The position numbers and the translations under genes were made by a program. Positions 35,199-43,013 of a DNA stretch of 64,000 bases are shown here, one piece after another (the stretch's first letter is position 1; the number at the start of each line of letters is the position of its first letter). The notes beneath the pieces are model-generated. The model had not been told where the DNA came from. It made no database searches and was given only the letters and a program-made list of their open reading frames with translations. Source of the stretch: Pelagibius sp050043265 (lineage in GTDB: Bacteria > Pseudomonadota > Alphaproteobacteria > Kiloniellales > Kiloniellaceae); NCBI GenBank assembly GCA_050043265.1, contig JBHJIR010000081.1, forward strand, positions 1 through 64,000, in the 5' to 3' direction.

Positions 35199-36158
35199 CT
35201 AGCGTACAGCCAGCAGTTGTTCGGCCGTCCACTCGTCGGTGATCAGGCCGTTCACCAGCCGATGGGTGACGGCGACTCGGATGCCCGGCAGCTTCACCGC
35301 GCCTTTGGCAACGGCGATGACGCGCGAGCGCTCCGTCGAGGGGATCGGCGCCGAAGCGACGCGGGCGTTGGTCAGCCCTTCGATCATCTGTCCTTGGGCA
35401 TCGAAGGCCCAGCCGACGATCTCCATCACCGCCCCCGCCTTCTTCAATGCCGTCAGCTCCGCCTTGGCGAGGAAGCCGTCGACATACAGCGGCGCCTGGG
35501 GGCCGAGGTCGCCGATACCGATGAAGGTCACGTCGGCCTGCGCGGCCAGCTCCAGGGTCGAATGCACCATGATCTGCCGGTGCAGCAGGTCGCGCTCTTC
35601 TTCAGAGGACGCCACCACCGGCAGCGGCAACGGATAGTGGCGGGCATTGACCACATCGGCCATGGTGAAGATGACGCTGTAGAAAGCGGCCGAGCCGTCC
35701 GGCGCGAAATTCCCGGTCAGCGAGACGATCTTCTTGTCCGGGGCGTCGATGCGCGGCAGCAGTTCGCCGGCGGCCTTCAGGGTGCGGCCGGTGCCGATCG
35801 CCATCACCTTCATGTCCGGCGACTTCAGTTGGCGTTCGATCTCGGCCGCAGCGGCATCGGCAACGCCCAGCGTCGTCGAGTCCGAAGCCGGGTCCGTCGG
35901 CACCACTTCGCAACAGGCCAAGCCGAAGCGCTCCCGCAGGCGCACCGCCAGATCCAGGCAGTTGGCCAGCGGATGGTCGAGGCGCACCTTCACCAAGCCC
36001 TCGGAAACCGCGAGAGACACCAGACGCTGCGCCGACTGGCGCGAGATGCCCAGCTTGGCAGCGATCTCGTCCTGCGTATTGCCGGCCACATAGTAGAGCC
36101 AGCCGGCACGCGCCGCGTCGTCCAAGCGGCCGTCGCCGCTGTCTTTGCGCTTCTTCAC
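35199..36158 (-). CDS. smoC: SorC/DeoR-type sugar-binding transcriptional regulator (SmoC-like)
   Basis: 319 aa from a GTG at 36158; a TTG at 36203 is the other in-frame option. Neither has a strong Shine-Dalgarno. N-terminal HTH: AARAGWLYYVAGNTQDEIAAKLGISRQSAQRLV. The rest is the SorC effector domain (VMAIGTGRTLKAAGELLPRI; FIGIGDLGPQAPLYVDGFL), which binds phosphorylated sugars. It precedes smoE on the same strand and probably controls the polyol operon. Confidence 0.88.
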   Translation of the reverse strand: MKKRKDSGDGRLDDAARAGWLYYVAGNTQDEIAAKLGISRQSAQRLVSLAVSEGLVKVRLDHPLANCLDLAVRLRERFGLACCEVVPTDPASDSTTLGVADAAAAEIERQLKSPDMKVMAIGTGRTLKAAGELLPRIDAPDKKIVSLTGNFAPDGSAAFYSVIFTMADVVNARHYPLPLPVVASSEEERDLLHRQIMVHSTLELAAQADVTFIGIGDLGPQAPLYVDGFLAKAELTALKKAGAVMEIVGWAFDAQGQMIEGLTNARVASAPIPSTERSRVIAVAKGAVKLPGIRVAVTHRLVNGLITDEWTAEQLLAVR

Positions 36159-36291
36159 GGCCGAACTTCCACGGGGTGCTTCTCCAGGACGCCACAGAGC
36201 CAAGGCTGCGGCAGTCTACCCAGACAGGCTGCGCCGTATAGCCAAAAATTTCTCCGGCAACGGCAGCCGGCGACGCCGGACGCCACCGCGG

Positions 36292-37080
36292 CTAGCGCTT
36301 TTTGCCGCCGCGCCCCGCCGACGACGGGCCTTTGCGGGGCCCAGACTTCCCGGCGGCCACCCGCTTGCGTCGGGGCGCCGGTTTGGACTCCTGGACCACC
36401 TTCTGCGCCTCTTTCGGCCGAGGCCCGTAGGATCTGAACAACTCCGCCACCCGGGCGATCTCGTCGTCGGGCAGCAACCGTGGCTTGCCGAGAGAGCGCG
36501 CCAGAACATACTGCTTAGCCAGGGTTTCCACCTCACCGGCCAGCCACAGCGCGCGCTGCAGGCTGGGCCCGGTAGCGATCACGCCGTGGTTCGCCAGCAG
36601 GCAGGCGCTGCGGTCCTCCAGCGCCACGAGAGCGTGGCGGGAGAGTTCCTCGGTGCCGTAGGTAGCATAGGGCGCGACACGGATCGTCGGCCCACCGGCG
36701 GCGGCGATCATGTAGTGCACCGCCGGGACCTCCACGCCGCAGATCGCCAGCGCCGTCGCATAAGTGCTGTGGGTGTGCACCACGGCACCGACGTCCGGGC
36801 GCGCCCGCATGATGTCGAGATGGAAGCGCCACTCGGAGGACGGCGCCAGTTCGCCGTCGTAGCGGCCGTAGTCGCTGGTTCCGAAGGCGCCGGTCAGCGT
36901 CATCGGCACGATGTTCTGCGGCGTCATCTCTTCGTAGGGCAAGCCCGACGGCGTGATCAGCAGGCTGTCGCCGTGGCGCACGCTGATGTTGCCGGAAGTG
37001 CCCTGGTTGATGCCGAGCGCGTTCATCGCGCGGCAGGCCTCGACGATTTCTGTCCTGAGTTTCAGTTCTGCTTTCTTCAT
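36292..37080 (-). CDS. Class II aldolase (fuculose-phosphate-aldolase-like) with basic C-terminal tail
   Basis: 262 aa from the ATG at 37080 (a GTG precedes it by one codon). Class II aldolase/adducin fold: NQGTSGNISVRHGDSLLITPSG, zinc ligands in VVHTHSTYAT and LLANHGV. The catalytic domain ends near residue 215. Beyond it is a ~35-residue tail of Lys/Arg/Pro/Gly/Ser (for example PAPRRKRVAAGKSGPRKGP) not seen in the enzyme family. It cleaves a ketose-1-phosphate to DHAP and an aldehyde. It could serve the FGGY kinase product of the adjacent operon; this link is inferred. Confidence 0.85.
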   Translation of the reverse strand: MKKAELKLRTEIVEACRAMNALGINQGTSGNISVRHGDSLLITPSGLPYEEMTPQNIVPMTLTGAFGTSDYGRYDGELAPSSEWRFHLDIMRARPDVGAVVHTHSTYATALAICGVEVPAVHYMIAAAGGPTIRVAPYATYGTEELSRHALVALEDRSACLLANHGVIATGPSLQRALWLAGEVETLAKQYVLARSLGKPRLLPDDEIARVAELFRSYGPRPKEAQKVVQESKPAPRRKRVAAGKSGPRKGPSSAGRGGKKR

Positions 37081-37158
37081 CACCCTAGCTCTTCACAACC
37101 CAGCCCGCGCCCAAAGCGCCGCTCCACGCGCCGCTGCCGCCCTGTCCCATTCTCCGGT

Positions 37159-38328
37159 CTAGGACCTGTCCTCCGGCAAGCGGCGTCGATCAAGCAGGCT
37201 CCGGGCGAGGCCTCGGCCGAACTCGATGGTGCAGCCGACGGCAAGGCCGATGGCCGCGTCGAAAACCAGGGCCGCGAGCGCGGTCAACGCGATGGCCGGC
37301 CAGCAGTCCGGGCGGGCATCGAACAGACGCTTGGAGATCGCCAGCTCGGCGCCCGCCAGCACCAGGAAGGCGCCGACCGCCGGCAGGGGAATCATCGCCA
37401 GCAGGCCAAGCGCCGCATCGGAGAAGAACAGCGCCAGGACGAGGAACATCGTGCCGAGCAGCAAAGGCGCCGCTCCGGTACGCGCGCCGAAACGGTGGTG
37501 TGCCTGCAGGCCGCCGGCGCCGTGACACATGGGCAGGGCACCGAAGGGCGACAGCAGCAGGTTCGCCGCCCCCGAGGTGAGGCAGAGGCGGCGCTCGGAA
37601 ACCGCGCCACCGGCCCCGGAGCCGGTGGCCTCCGGATAGAGCGAGCGGGCCAGGGCGGCGGTGATGATGACGGCATTGGTAATGGTCAGGGCGATCTGCG
37701 GCAGCACCGCCATGTGCAGTGCGGCGGCCATGTCGGCTAGGCTGGGGACGACCAGGGCCGGCAGCGCGAAGCCCGGGGAAAGATCGCCGGGCGGCGGCGC
37801 CAGTCCCGCCACCTGCCCGGCCAGCAGCGCCACCGCCAGGCCGATGCGCGCCGCCGGCCAGCCGCGCCGACGGCTGAGGCCGAGCAGCAGCACCAGCATG
37901 GCAAAGCCGAGCCAGGGCACCGCCACCACCAGCTTCAATCCGAGCAGCGCGAAGCTCAACCCCAGCCCGAGCCGCAGACCGGCAATCACCGACGGCGGGA
38001 TCGCCCGGGACAGCCGGTCGATGATGCCACTCGCCCCCAGGATCAGCAGCACCGCACCGAGGATCACCCCGGTGGCGGCGACCGCGCCGGGCGCCAGGCC
38101 CGATGTGACGATGACCGCGGAGACCGCCTTCATCGGCTGTACCGGGATCGGCAGGCGGTAGACGAGGCCGGTGAAGAAGTAGAACAAGCCGAAGCCGAAG
38201 AGCACGCCGCTGGAGGTGAGCCCGCCCAGGGTCAGCACGGAAATCACATGCGGCAAAAAGGTGCCGAGGTCGCCGAAGGCACCGCTCAGCTCCCGCCCGT
38301 TGATCCGAAATCCCCGCAAGACACTCAC
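37159..38328 (-). CDS. MOT1-family molybdate/sulfate transporter
   Basis: 389 aa from a GTG at 38328 with GAGGGAGA just upstream. About ten to eleven membrane helices. The two MOT1 signature blocks are present: PIPVQPMKAVSA and GALPMCHGAGGLQAHHRFGARTG. The first helix region GAFGDLGTFLPHVISV is also typical. It lacks the STAS domain of classical SulP sulfate permeases. Molybdate would serve SoxC; sulfate is the alternative substrate. Confidence 0.87.
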   Translation of the reverse strand: MSVLRGFRINGRELSGAFGDLGTFLPHVISVLTLGGLTSSGVLFGFGLFYFFTGLVYRLPIPVQPMKAVSAVIVTSGLAPGAVAATGVILGAVLLILGASGIIDRLSRAIPPSVIAGLRLGLGLSFALLGLKLVVAVPWLGFAMLVLLLGLSRRRGWPAARIGLAVALLAGQVAGLAPPPGDLSPGFALPALVVPSLADMAAALHMAVLPQIALTITNAVIITAALARSLYPEATGSGAGGAVSERRLCLTSGAANLLLSPFGALPMCHGAGGLQAHHRFGARTGAAPLLLGTMFLVLALFFSDAALGLLAMIPLPAVGAFLVLAGAELAISKRLFDARPDCWPAIALTALAALVFDAAIGLAVGCTIEFGRGLARSLLDRRRLPEDRS

Positions 38329-38470
38329 TCTCCCTCGCCCGGCCCCTTCCGGATGCTACCATGCGTACCGTGACGAAATCCGCCATTTTCTCCCGCCGCA
38401 TCATCGGCGGCGGTTCTGAAAAGCGCAAGAGGTCGCCCGCTATACTATTGTTTTTTCTGGCATAACGAGA

Positions 38471-38491
38471 GGCCCCGGCTGTTTTGGGGCC
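38471..38491. terminator. Hairpin after the Lrp gene, possible terminator
   Basis: GGCCCC/GGGGCC six-base stem with a nine-base loop, 12 bp beyond the Lrp stop. On the minus strand no U-tract follows directly, so function is uncertain. Confidence 0.4.
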
Positions 38492-38503
38492 CCCGTCCAG
38501 TCC

Positions 38504-38968
38504 TTAGTCGCCAAGCGGGACCGTCAGGCCGACCTTGGTGCGATCCATCACGACCGAGGTCCGGAAGCGCTTCACGTTCTCATCGTCGAAGAACAGGCGA
38601 TGGGTCAGGTGCTGGAAGTCGTCCATGTCTTTGGCCAGGGCAATGAGGGCGAAGTCCGCTTCGCCGGTGATGTAGTAGCATTGCTGCACCTGGGGTTCCG
38701 CCCGCGCCTTGCGGCGGAAGGCGTCCAGTTGGTCGATCCGCTCGCGCTCCAGTTCCACCAGGATCACGAATGTCATGGTGTAGCCGACGGCTTGCGGCGA
38801 GATCACCGCCCCCTCGCCGACGATCACGCCTTCCGCCTTCAGGCTCTTGATCCGACGCTGCACCGTGGCGACCGACAAACCGGTCTCCGCCGCAATCGTC
38901 TCAAGTCTTTCACGCGCGTTCGCCTGCAACAGCCGCAGTATCGTCGCGTCGCTGACGTTCAGTTTCAT
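38504..38968 (-). CDS. Lrp/AsnC-family transcriptional regulator
   Basis: 154 aa. N-terminal HTH (ATILRLLQANARERLETIAAETGLSVATVQRRIK) and C-terminal RAM ligand domain (QQCYYITGEADFALIALAKDMDDF). It overlaps the racemase-family gene by 4 bp (ATGA), so it is co-transcribed with the catabolic genes. Such AsnC regulators (DoeX/EutR-like arrangement) commonly control amino-acid or ectoine breakdown genes. Confidence 0.9.
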   Translation of the reverse strand: MKLNVSDATILRLLQANARERLETIAAETGLSVATVQRRIKSLKAEGVIVGEGAVISPQAVGYTMTFVILVELERERIDQLDAFRRKARAEPQVQQCYYITGEADFALIALAKDMDDFQHLTHRLFFDDENVKRFRTSVVMDRTKVGLTVPLGD

Positions 38969-39750
38969 TCCGGCCGTTCTCCGTCCGATCCCATGAGGGG
39001 CAGCGAGAACAAGCGGCCACGGCCGCTGCGCGGTGTATCATCGCCAGCAAGCCGCAGCAGATGCCAGGCCAGCGCCTGGTTGCTGGAGACGACCGGCTTG
39101 CCCAGCCTGGCTTCGGCCTCTTCGATGATCCCCGCCGCCTGCAGGTTGGTGCAGGAGATGAAGACACCATCGCAGTCGGCCGCCGTCGCCACCGTCGATA
39201 CCGCCCGCAGGATGCTGTCCGGCGTCATGCGGGCCACGATGCCGTCGTCAGCCACCCCGAAGGAGCCGAAGGAAACCGTTTCGATCCCGACCGCGGACAG
39301 CTTGTCGCGCATGGCATCGGAAACCGCCGCCACATAAGGCGTGACGAAACCGACCTTCCTGATGCCCAACACCTTCAGCGCGGCCTTGACCGCCGTCAGC
39401 GGGTTGGTGGCGGCAACCCCGGGACGCACGGCACGGATCACCTCGGCAACACGATCCTCGCCGATGATCGTGGCGCCCGATGTGCAGGCATAGGCGATAA
39501 CGTCGAAAGGCGCACTGCGCGGCAGCAGGCCGACGGCGGCCGGCAGCGTCGCCTCCATGGTGGCCAGAGTTTCCGGCGTCACCTCGGGGGCACTCGGCAC
39601 ACGGCTATAGTGGACGCGGGCGTTGGTGCCGGCGAGCAGGGCGGGAAACTCGGCTTCGACGATCTCGTCGGTCTGCAGCAGGACGACGCCGAAACGGCGG
39701 ATCGGCACCGCACCGGGAATTTCGCTTTCCGTATCGAACGCCAGGCGCAT
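38965..39750 (-). CDS. Asp/Glu racemase-family protein (EutA/maleate-isomerase-like)
   Basis: 261 aa from the ATG at 39750 (GAGGA ten bases upstream; a GTG three codons earlier overlaps the Shine-Dalgarno). Two-cysteine layout of the Asp/Glu racemase superfamily: AYACTSGATIIGEDRV and VFISCTNLQAAGIIEE. Close in outline to maleate cis-trans isomerase and the EutA proteins of ectoine-utilisation loci. Its true reaction is not known from sequence. Lies 13 bp after the M24 hydrolase gene. Confidence 0.83.
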   Translation of the reverse strand: MRLAFDTESEIPGAVPIRRFGVVLLQTDEIVEAEFPALLAGTNARVHYSRVPSAPEVTPETLATMEATLPAAVGLLPRSAPFDVIAYACTSGATIIGEDRVAEVIRAVRPGVAATNPLTAVKAALKVLGIRKVGFVTPYVAAVSDAMRDKLSAVGIETVSFGSFGVADDGIVARMTPDSILRAVSTVATAADCDGVFISCTNLQAAGIIEEAEARLGKPVVSSNQALAWHLLRLAGDDTPRSGRGRLFSLPLMGSDGERPE

Positions 39751-39763
39751 CAGGTCCACTTCC

Positions 39764-40939
39764 TCAAATGACCGGCAGTTCCGGCGCGGCGCGGCGGGTC
39801 AGCAGCTCTGCCCCGTCCTCGCGCACCACAATATTCTCCTCGTGCACCATGACCTTGCCTTCGGCGAAAGTCATCCCCGGCTCCAGGGTCAGCACCCTAC
39901 CGGCCTCCAGAACGGTGCGGTCCCAAGGGGTGTGCGAGGGCCATTCGGTGAGCTGCATGCCGAGGCCGTGGCCCATGCGCCCGACATCGTTGCCCAGAGC
40001 TCCGCCCCGCTCCAGAACGTCCTGCATGGCAGCGAAAAGCTCGGCGCAGGAAACACCGGGGCGCGCCACCGCCAACCCGGCCTCGGTGGCGCGCCAGACG
40101 ACCTCGTAGGCGCGGCGCACCGCATCGTCGACGCGGCCGATGGCGAAGTTGCGGTCGAAGTCGCAGAAGTAGCCGTCGAACAGGCAGCCGGTATCGAGGA
40201 TCAGCACGTCGCCCTGGCGCAGGGCACGGCCCGAGGGCGGCGAAATGATATCGCCGTAGCCGCCCTGCCCGGCCCCGCCGACCAGGTAGGACACGTCGTC
40301 GACCCCGCGACTCAGACATTCGATCTTGAATCGGCGGAACACCTCGATATCGCTCTGCCCGGCGGCAAAGAGCTGCGGTGCGGCCGCAAAGGCGCCGGAG
40401 ACGACATCGCAGACATAGGCGATCTTTTCGATCTCGCGCGCCGACTTCACCATCCGCAGGCCGCGCAGGATCGCCGTGGCATCCTGGAAAGCCGCATCCG
40501 GCAGCCGCCAGGCAAGCTGTTCGAAGTCGCCCAGCGGCAGGCGCAGGTGGGTCTCCTTGCCCTTGGCGATGCCGATACGTCCCCTCTTGCCCGCCAGTTC
40601 GGTCAGCGCCGCCGCCAGCAGGCTGCAACCGTCGTCCTCAGGCTGCGGCGACGGCCAGTTGCGGATGTCGTCGATCCAGGTGCGCCCCATGCAGTCGACG
40701 CCGATGGTGGGGATGACCGCCACGGGCTTGCCCTCGGCCGGCACCACCAGGAACCACGGCCGCGTCGGGCTCTGCCAGAACTGGGTCAGGAAGCCGGTGA
40801 AGTAGCGCACCTCCGGCTCGGTGGTCAGCAACAGGGCGTCGAGTCCCGCCGCCGCCATTCTTTGCTGCGCAAGCGCCGTCCGCGCCTCGAACTCGGCGGT
40901 GGGAAAGCCACGGGCGGGAACCGCCGCGGTGTCGGACAT
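39764..40939 (-). CDS. M24-family hydrolase (Xaa-Pro-peptidase/ectoine-hydrolase-like)
   Basis: 391 aa. N-terminal creatinase-type domain (LLLTTEPEVRYFTGFLTQFW) and C-terminal pita-bread domain with metal ligands in LILDTGCLFDGYFCDFDRNF, GHGLGMQLTEWP, LTLEPGM and VHEENIVV. The aromatic-rich FWQSPTRPWF stretch and the neighbours (AsnC, EutA-like) resemble the ectoine hydrolase DoeA/EutD. The partner deacetylase DoeB is not in the window, so ectoine is only one option; a dipeptide or creatine-like substrate is another. Confidence 0.82.
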   Translation of the reverse strand: MSDTAAVPARGFPTAEFEARTALAQQRMAAAGLDALLLTTEPEVRYFTGFLTQFWQSPTRPWFLVVPAEGKPVAVIPTIGVDCMGRTWIDDIRNWPSPQPEDDGCSLLAAALTELAGKRGRIGIAKGKETHLRLPLGDFEQLAWRLPDAAFQDATAILRGLRMVKSAREIEKIAYVCDVVSGAFAAAPQLFAAGQSDIEVFRRFKIECLSRGVDDVSYLVGGAGQGGYGDIISPPSGRALRQGDVLILDTGCLFDGYFCDFDRNFAIGRVDDAVRRAYEVVWRATEAGLAVARPGVSCAELFAAMQDVLERGGALGNDVGRMGHGLGMQLTEWPSHTPWDRTVLEAGRVLTLEPGMTFAEGKVMVHEENIVVREDGAELLTRRAAPELPVI

Positions 40940-41104
40940 GATCCGCCTCCTGATACCCTCTCGGGCCCCAATGCGGGCCGCCCCCAGTCTGCCGATTAAA
41001 CGTGACGCCCATCAGTCACATAATGCGCTTAAACTATCTGTTTTTCCCGGTATGTTCTATTCTAGTGATGAGCACCGAGCATCAATAGGCCCTATTCTAA
41101 AATA

Positions 41105-42172
41105 ATGATGCTACACAACACCGCGCGGGGAGAGCCGGCCAAACCCCGCCTCTTCAGGCCCATCGCCGACCGCCCCCTGGCCTTGCTGCGCCAGTGCCCG
41201 GCCTACGCCCCGACACCGCTGCGCGACCTGCCGGACCTCGCCGCCGCGCTCGGCGTCGCCAGACTCTTCGCAAAAGACGAAAGCCAGCGCATGCGGCTCG
41301 GCAGCTTCAAGGCGCTGGGCGGCGCTTTTGCCGTGGCGCAGATGGTGAGCGACGCGGCCGCCACGCCGGAACCGGTGGCGGATCTGCAGGGGGAGCGCGC
41401 CAAGGCCGTCGCCGCCGGAATGACTTTCATCACCGCCAGCGCCGGCAACCACGGCCTTTCGGTCGCCGCCGGGGCGAGAGTGTTCGGCGCGAAGGCGGTC
41501 ATCGTGCTGTCCGCCACGGTGCCCGAAGGCTTTGCGAACCGCATCCGGTCGATGGGGGCCGAAGTGATACGGGTGGACGGCAGCTACGAGGACAGCGTTG
41601 CCTTCGCCATAGGGGCGGCCGAGAAAAACGGACGGCTGCTGCTGGCCGACGGCTCCTGGGAGGGCTATATCGAGCGGCCGGCCCTGGTGATGGAAGGCTA
41701 CACCGTCCTGGCCGAGGAATGCCGCGCGGACTTCGAGGCCGGCGGCACCTGGCCATCGCATGTCTTCCTGCAAGCAGGTGTCGGCGGGCTTGCCGCCGCC
41801 GTCGCCGCCCACATCCGCACCCTTTGGAAGCAACAGCCGGCGATCGTCGTGGTCGAGCCGGAAGCGGCGCCCTGCCTGATGGCAAGCCTGCGGGCCGGGC
41901 GGTTGACGCGGGGCGACGGCCCGCCGTCGAACATGGGGCGCCTGGACTGCAAGGACGCCTCCTTGATCAGTTACGAATCGCTGCGGTCGGACGCCGACAG
42001 CTTCATGACGGTCACCGACAGCGAAGCCGCCGCCGCAGCGCAGCTGCTGACCGGGCACGGCCTCGCCACCACGCCGAGCGGTGCCGCCGGTCTGGCGGCC
42101 GTCAAGGCGACGGCGCCCGGTGCCGACAGCCGCTGCCTGGTCATCGTCTCGGAAGGCCCCGAAAGCGGCTGA
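41105..42172 (+). CDS. PLP-dependent diaminopropionate ammonia-lyase/threonine-dehydratase-like enzyme
   Basis: 355 aa, fold-type II PLP enzyme. The lysine that binds PLP lies in RLGSFKALGGAFAVAQM; the phosphate loop-like ASAGNHGLSVAAGARVFG and the C-terminal TTPSGAAGLAAV are typical. The start TPLRDLPDLAAALGVARLFAKDES matches diaminopropionate ammonia-lyases better than IlvA. EutB of ectoine clusters is a relative. Transcribed divergently from the M24 gene across 165 bp that should hold both promoters. Deaminates a small amino acid to a keto acid; substrate unproven. Confidence 0.85.
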   Translation: MMLHNTARGEPAKPRLFRPIADRPLALLRQCPAYAPTPLRDLPDLAAALGVARLFAKDESQRMRLGSFKALGGAFAVAQMVSDAAATPEPVADLQGERAKAVAAGMTFITASAGNHGLSVAAGARVFGAKAVIVLSATVPEGFANRIRSMGAEVIRVDGSYEDSVAFAIGAAEKNGRLLLADGSWEGYIERPALVMEGYTVLAEECRADFEAGGTWPSHVFLQAGVGGLAAAVAAHIRTLWKQQPAIVVVEPEAAPCLMASLRAGRLTRGDGPPSNMGRLDCKDASLISYESLRSDADSFMTVTDSEAAAAAQLLTGHGLATTPSGAAGLAAVKATAPGADSRCLVIVSEGPESG

Positions 42173-42286
42173 CCGGCCCTATCCTGTCGGCTTGCGCAGG
42201 CCTTCGGCCATCATTTTACCCTGGATTGCCGCCGCATCGCGGGCTACCACTGCAGGCAGCGAACATTGTAGAAGGATGACGATCCT

Positions 42287-42607
42287 ATGGCGCTATTCCG
42301 GCCTCTGAAAATGGGTGGCTTTGTTGCCGGCGCCTTTGCTTTGTCGCTTGCCTTCGCGCAGGCACAAGACGGCACCTCCGGTTCACCGCCGCAGTCATCG
42401 TCGGGCGACATCGTGGAGCAGGTCCAGGAAGACGCCGGCCACGTCGTCGATAAGACGGCTGAAGTAGGCGAGAGCGGCGGCGACACAGCGGAAAAGACCG
42501 CCGACACGGTTGCCGGAAAAGCCGAGACGGCATTCGACTGGGCTAAGAAAAAAAGCACACAGGCCTACAGCTATTCAAAGAAGAAGCTTGAAGAACTTTT
42601 TGACTAG
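42287..42607 (+). CDS. Small exported protein of unknown function
   Basis: 106 aa with a clear signal peptide (about 1-27, AFAQAQDG). The mature part is low in complexity and highly charged (VEQVQEDAGHVVDKTAEVGE and on), with repeated VxxKAE/TAEK helix-like segments that recall small periplasmic LEA/apolipoprotein-like helices. It ends in a Lys/Glu helix. GGAC-type Shine-Dalgarno is weak. No family recognised; 10 bp precede the lipoprotein gene, so the two are probably co-transcribed. Confidence 0.65.
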   Translation: MALFRPLKMGGFVAGAFALSLAFAQAQDGTSGSPPQSSSGDIVEQVQEDAGHVVDKTAEVGESGGDTAEKTADTVAGKAETAFDWAKKKSTQAYSYSKKKLEELFD

Positions 42608-42617
42608 GAGCGCTCCG

Positions 42618-43013
42618 ATGCGGATCCCCTCTGCGATTTTCACGATCCTTTCCCTTGCCCTGCTTCTCACCGCCTGCGCCCGGACGCTGCCCGTCTACAA
42701 CGTCACCGAGGCGCCGGTGGTCACCGGCTCCGGAACAACCCCCAGTCTTAATCAAGTGGAAGACGCGATCGTCAAGGCCTGCCGGGACAAGGAATGGTTT
42801 GCCGATCCTGTTGCCGATGGGCATATCGTCGCCAAGGTCCGGGTGCGTAAACACACCGCCGTCGTCGATATCCTCTACTCCCCCACCAACTATTCCATCA
42901 CCTACAAGGACAGCGAGATGCTGCTCTACGATGGCACGCTGATTCACCGGAACTACAACAAGTGGGTCCAGCTCCTGGCCGACCGGATCGATCAGGAACT
43001 TAACAGCCTCTAG
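42618..43013 (+). CDS. Small lipoprotein of unknown function
   Basis: 131 aa from the ATG at 42618 (GGAG seven bases before). Signal peptide with lipobox LLTAC (Cys20). Mature segments IVAKVRVRKHTAVVDILYS and YKDSEMLLYDGTLIHRNYNKW suggest a compact alpha/beta domain that occurs in many small gram-negative lipoproteins. Its TAG overlaps the TAG of the convergent phosphopantetheinyl transferase gene in a shared CTAG. Confidence 0.8.
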   Translation: MRIPSAIFTILSLALLLTACARTLPVYNVTEAPVVTGSGTTPSLNQVEDAIVKACRDKEWFADPVADGHIVAKVRVRKHTAVVDILYSPTNYSITYKDSEMLLYDGTLIHRNYNKWVQLLADRIDQELNSL

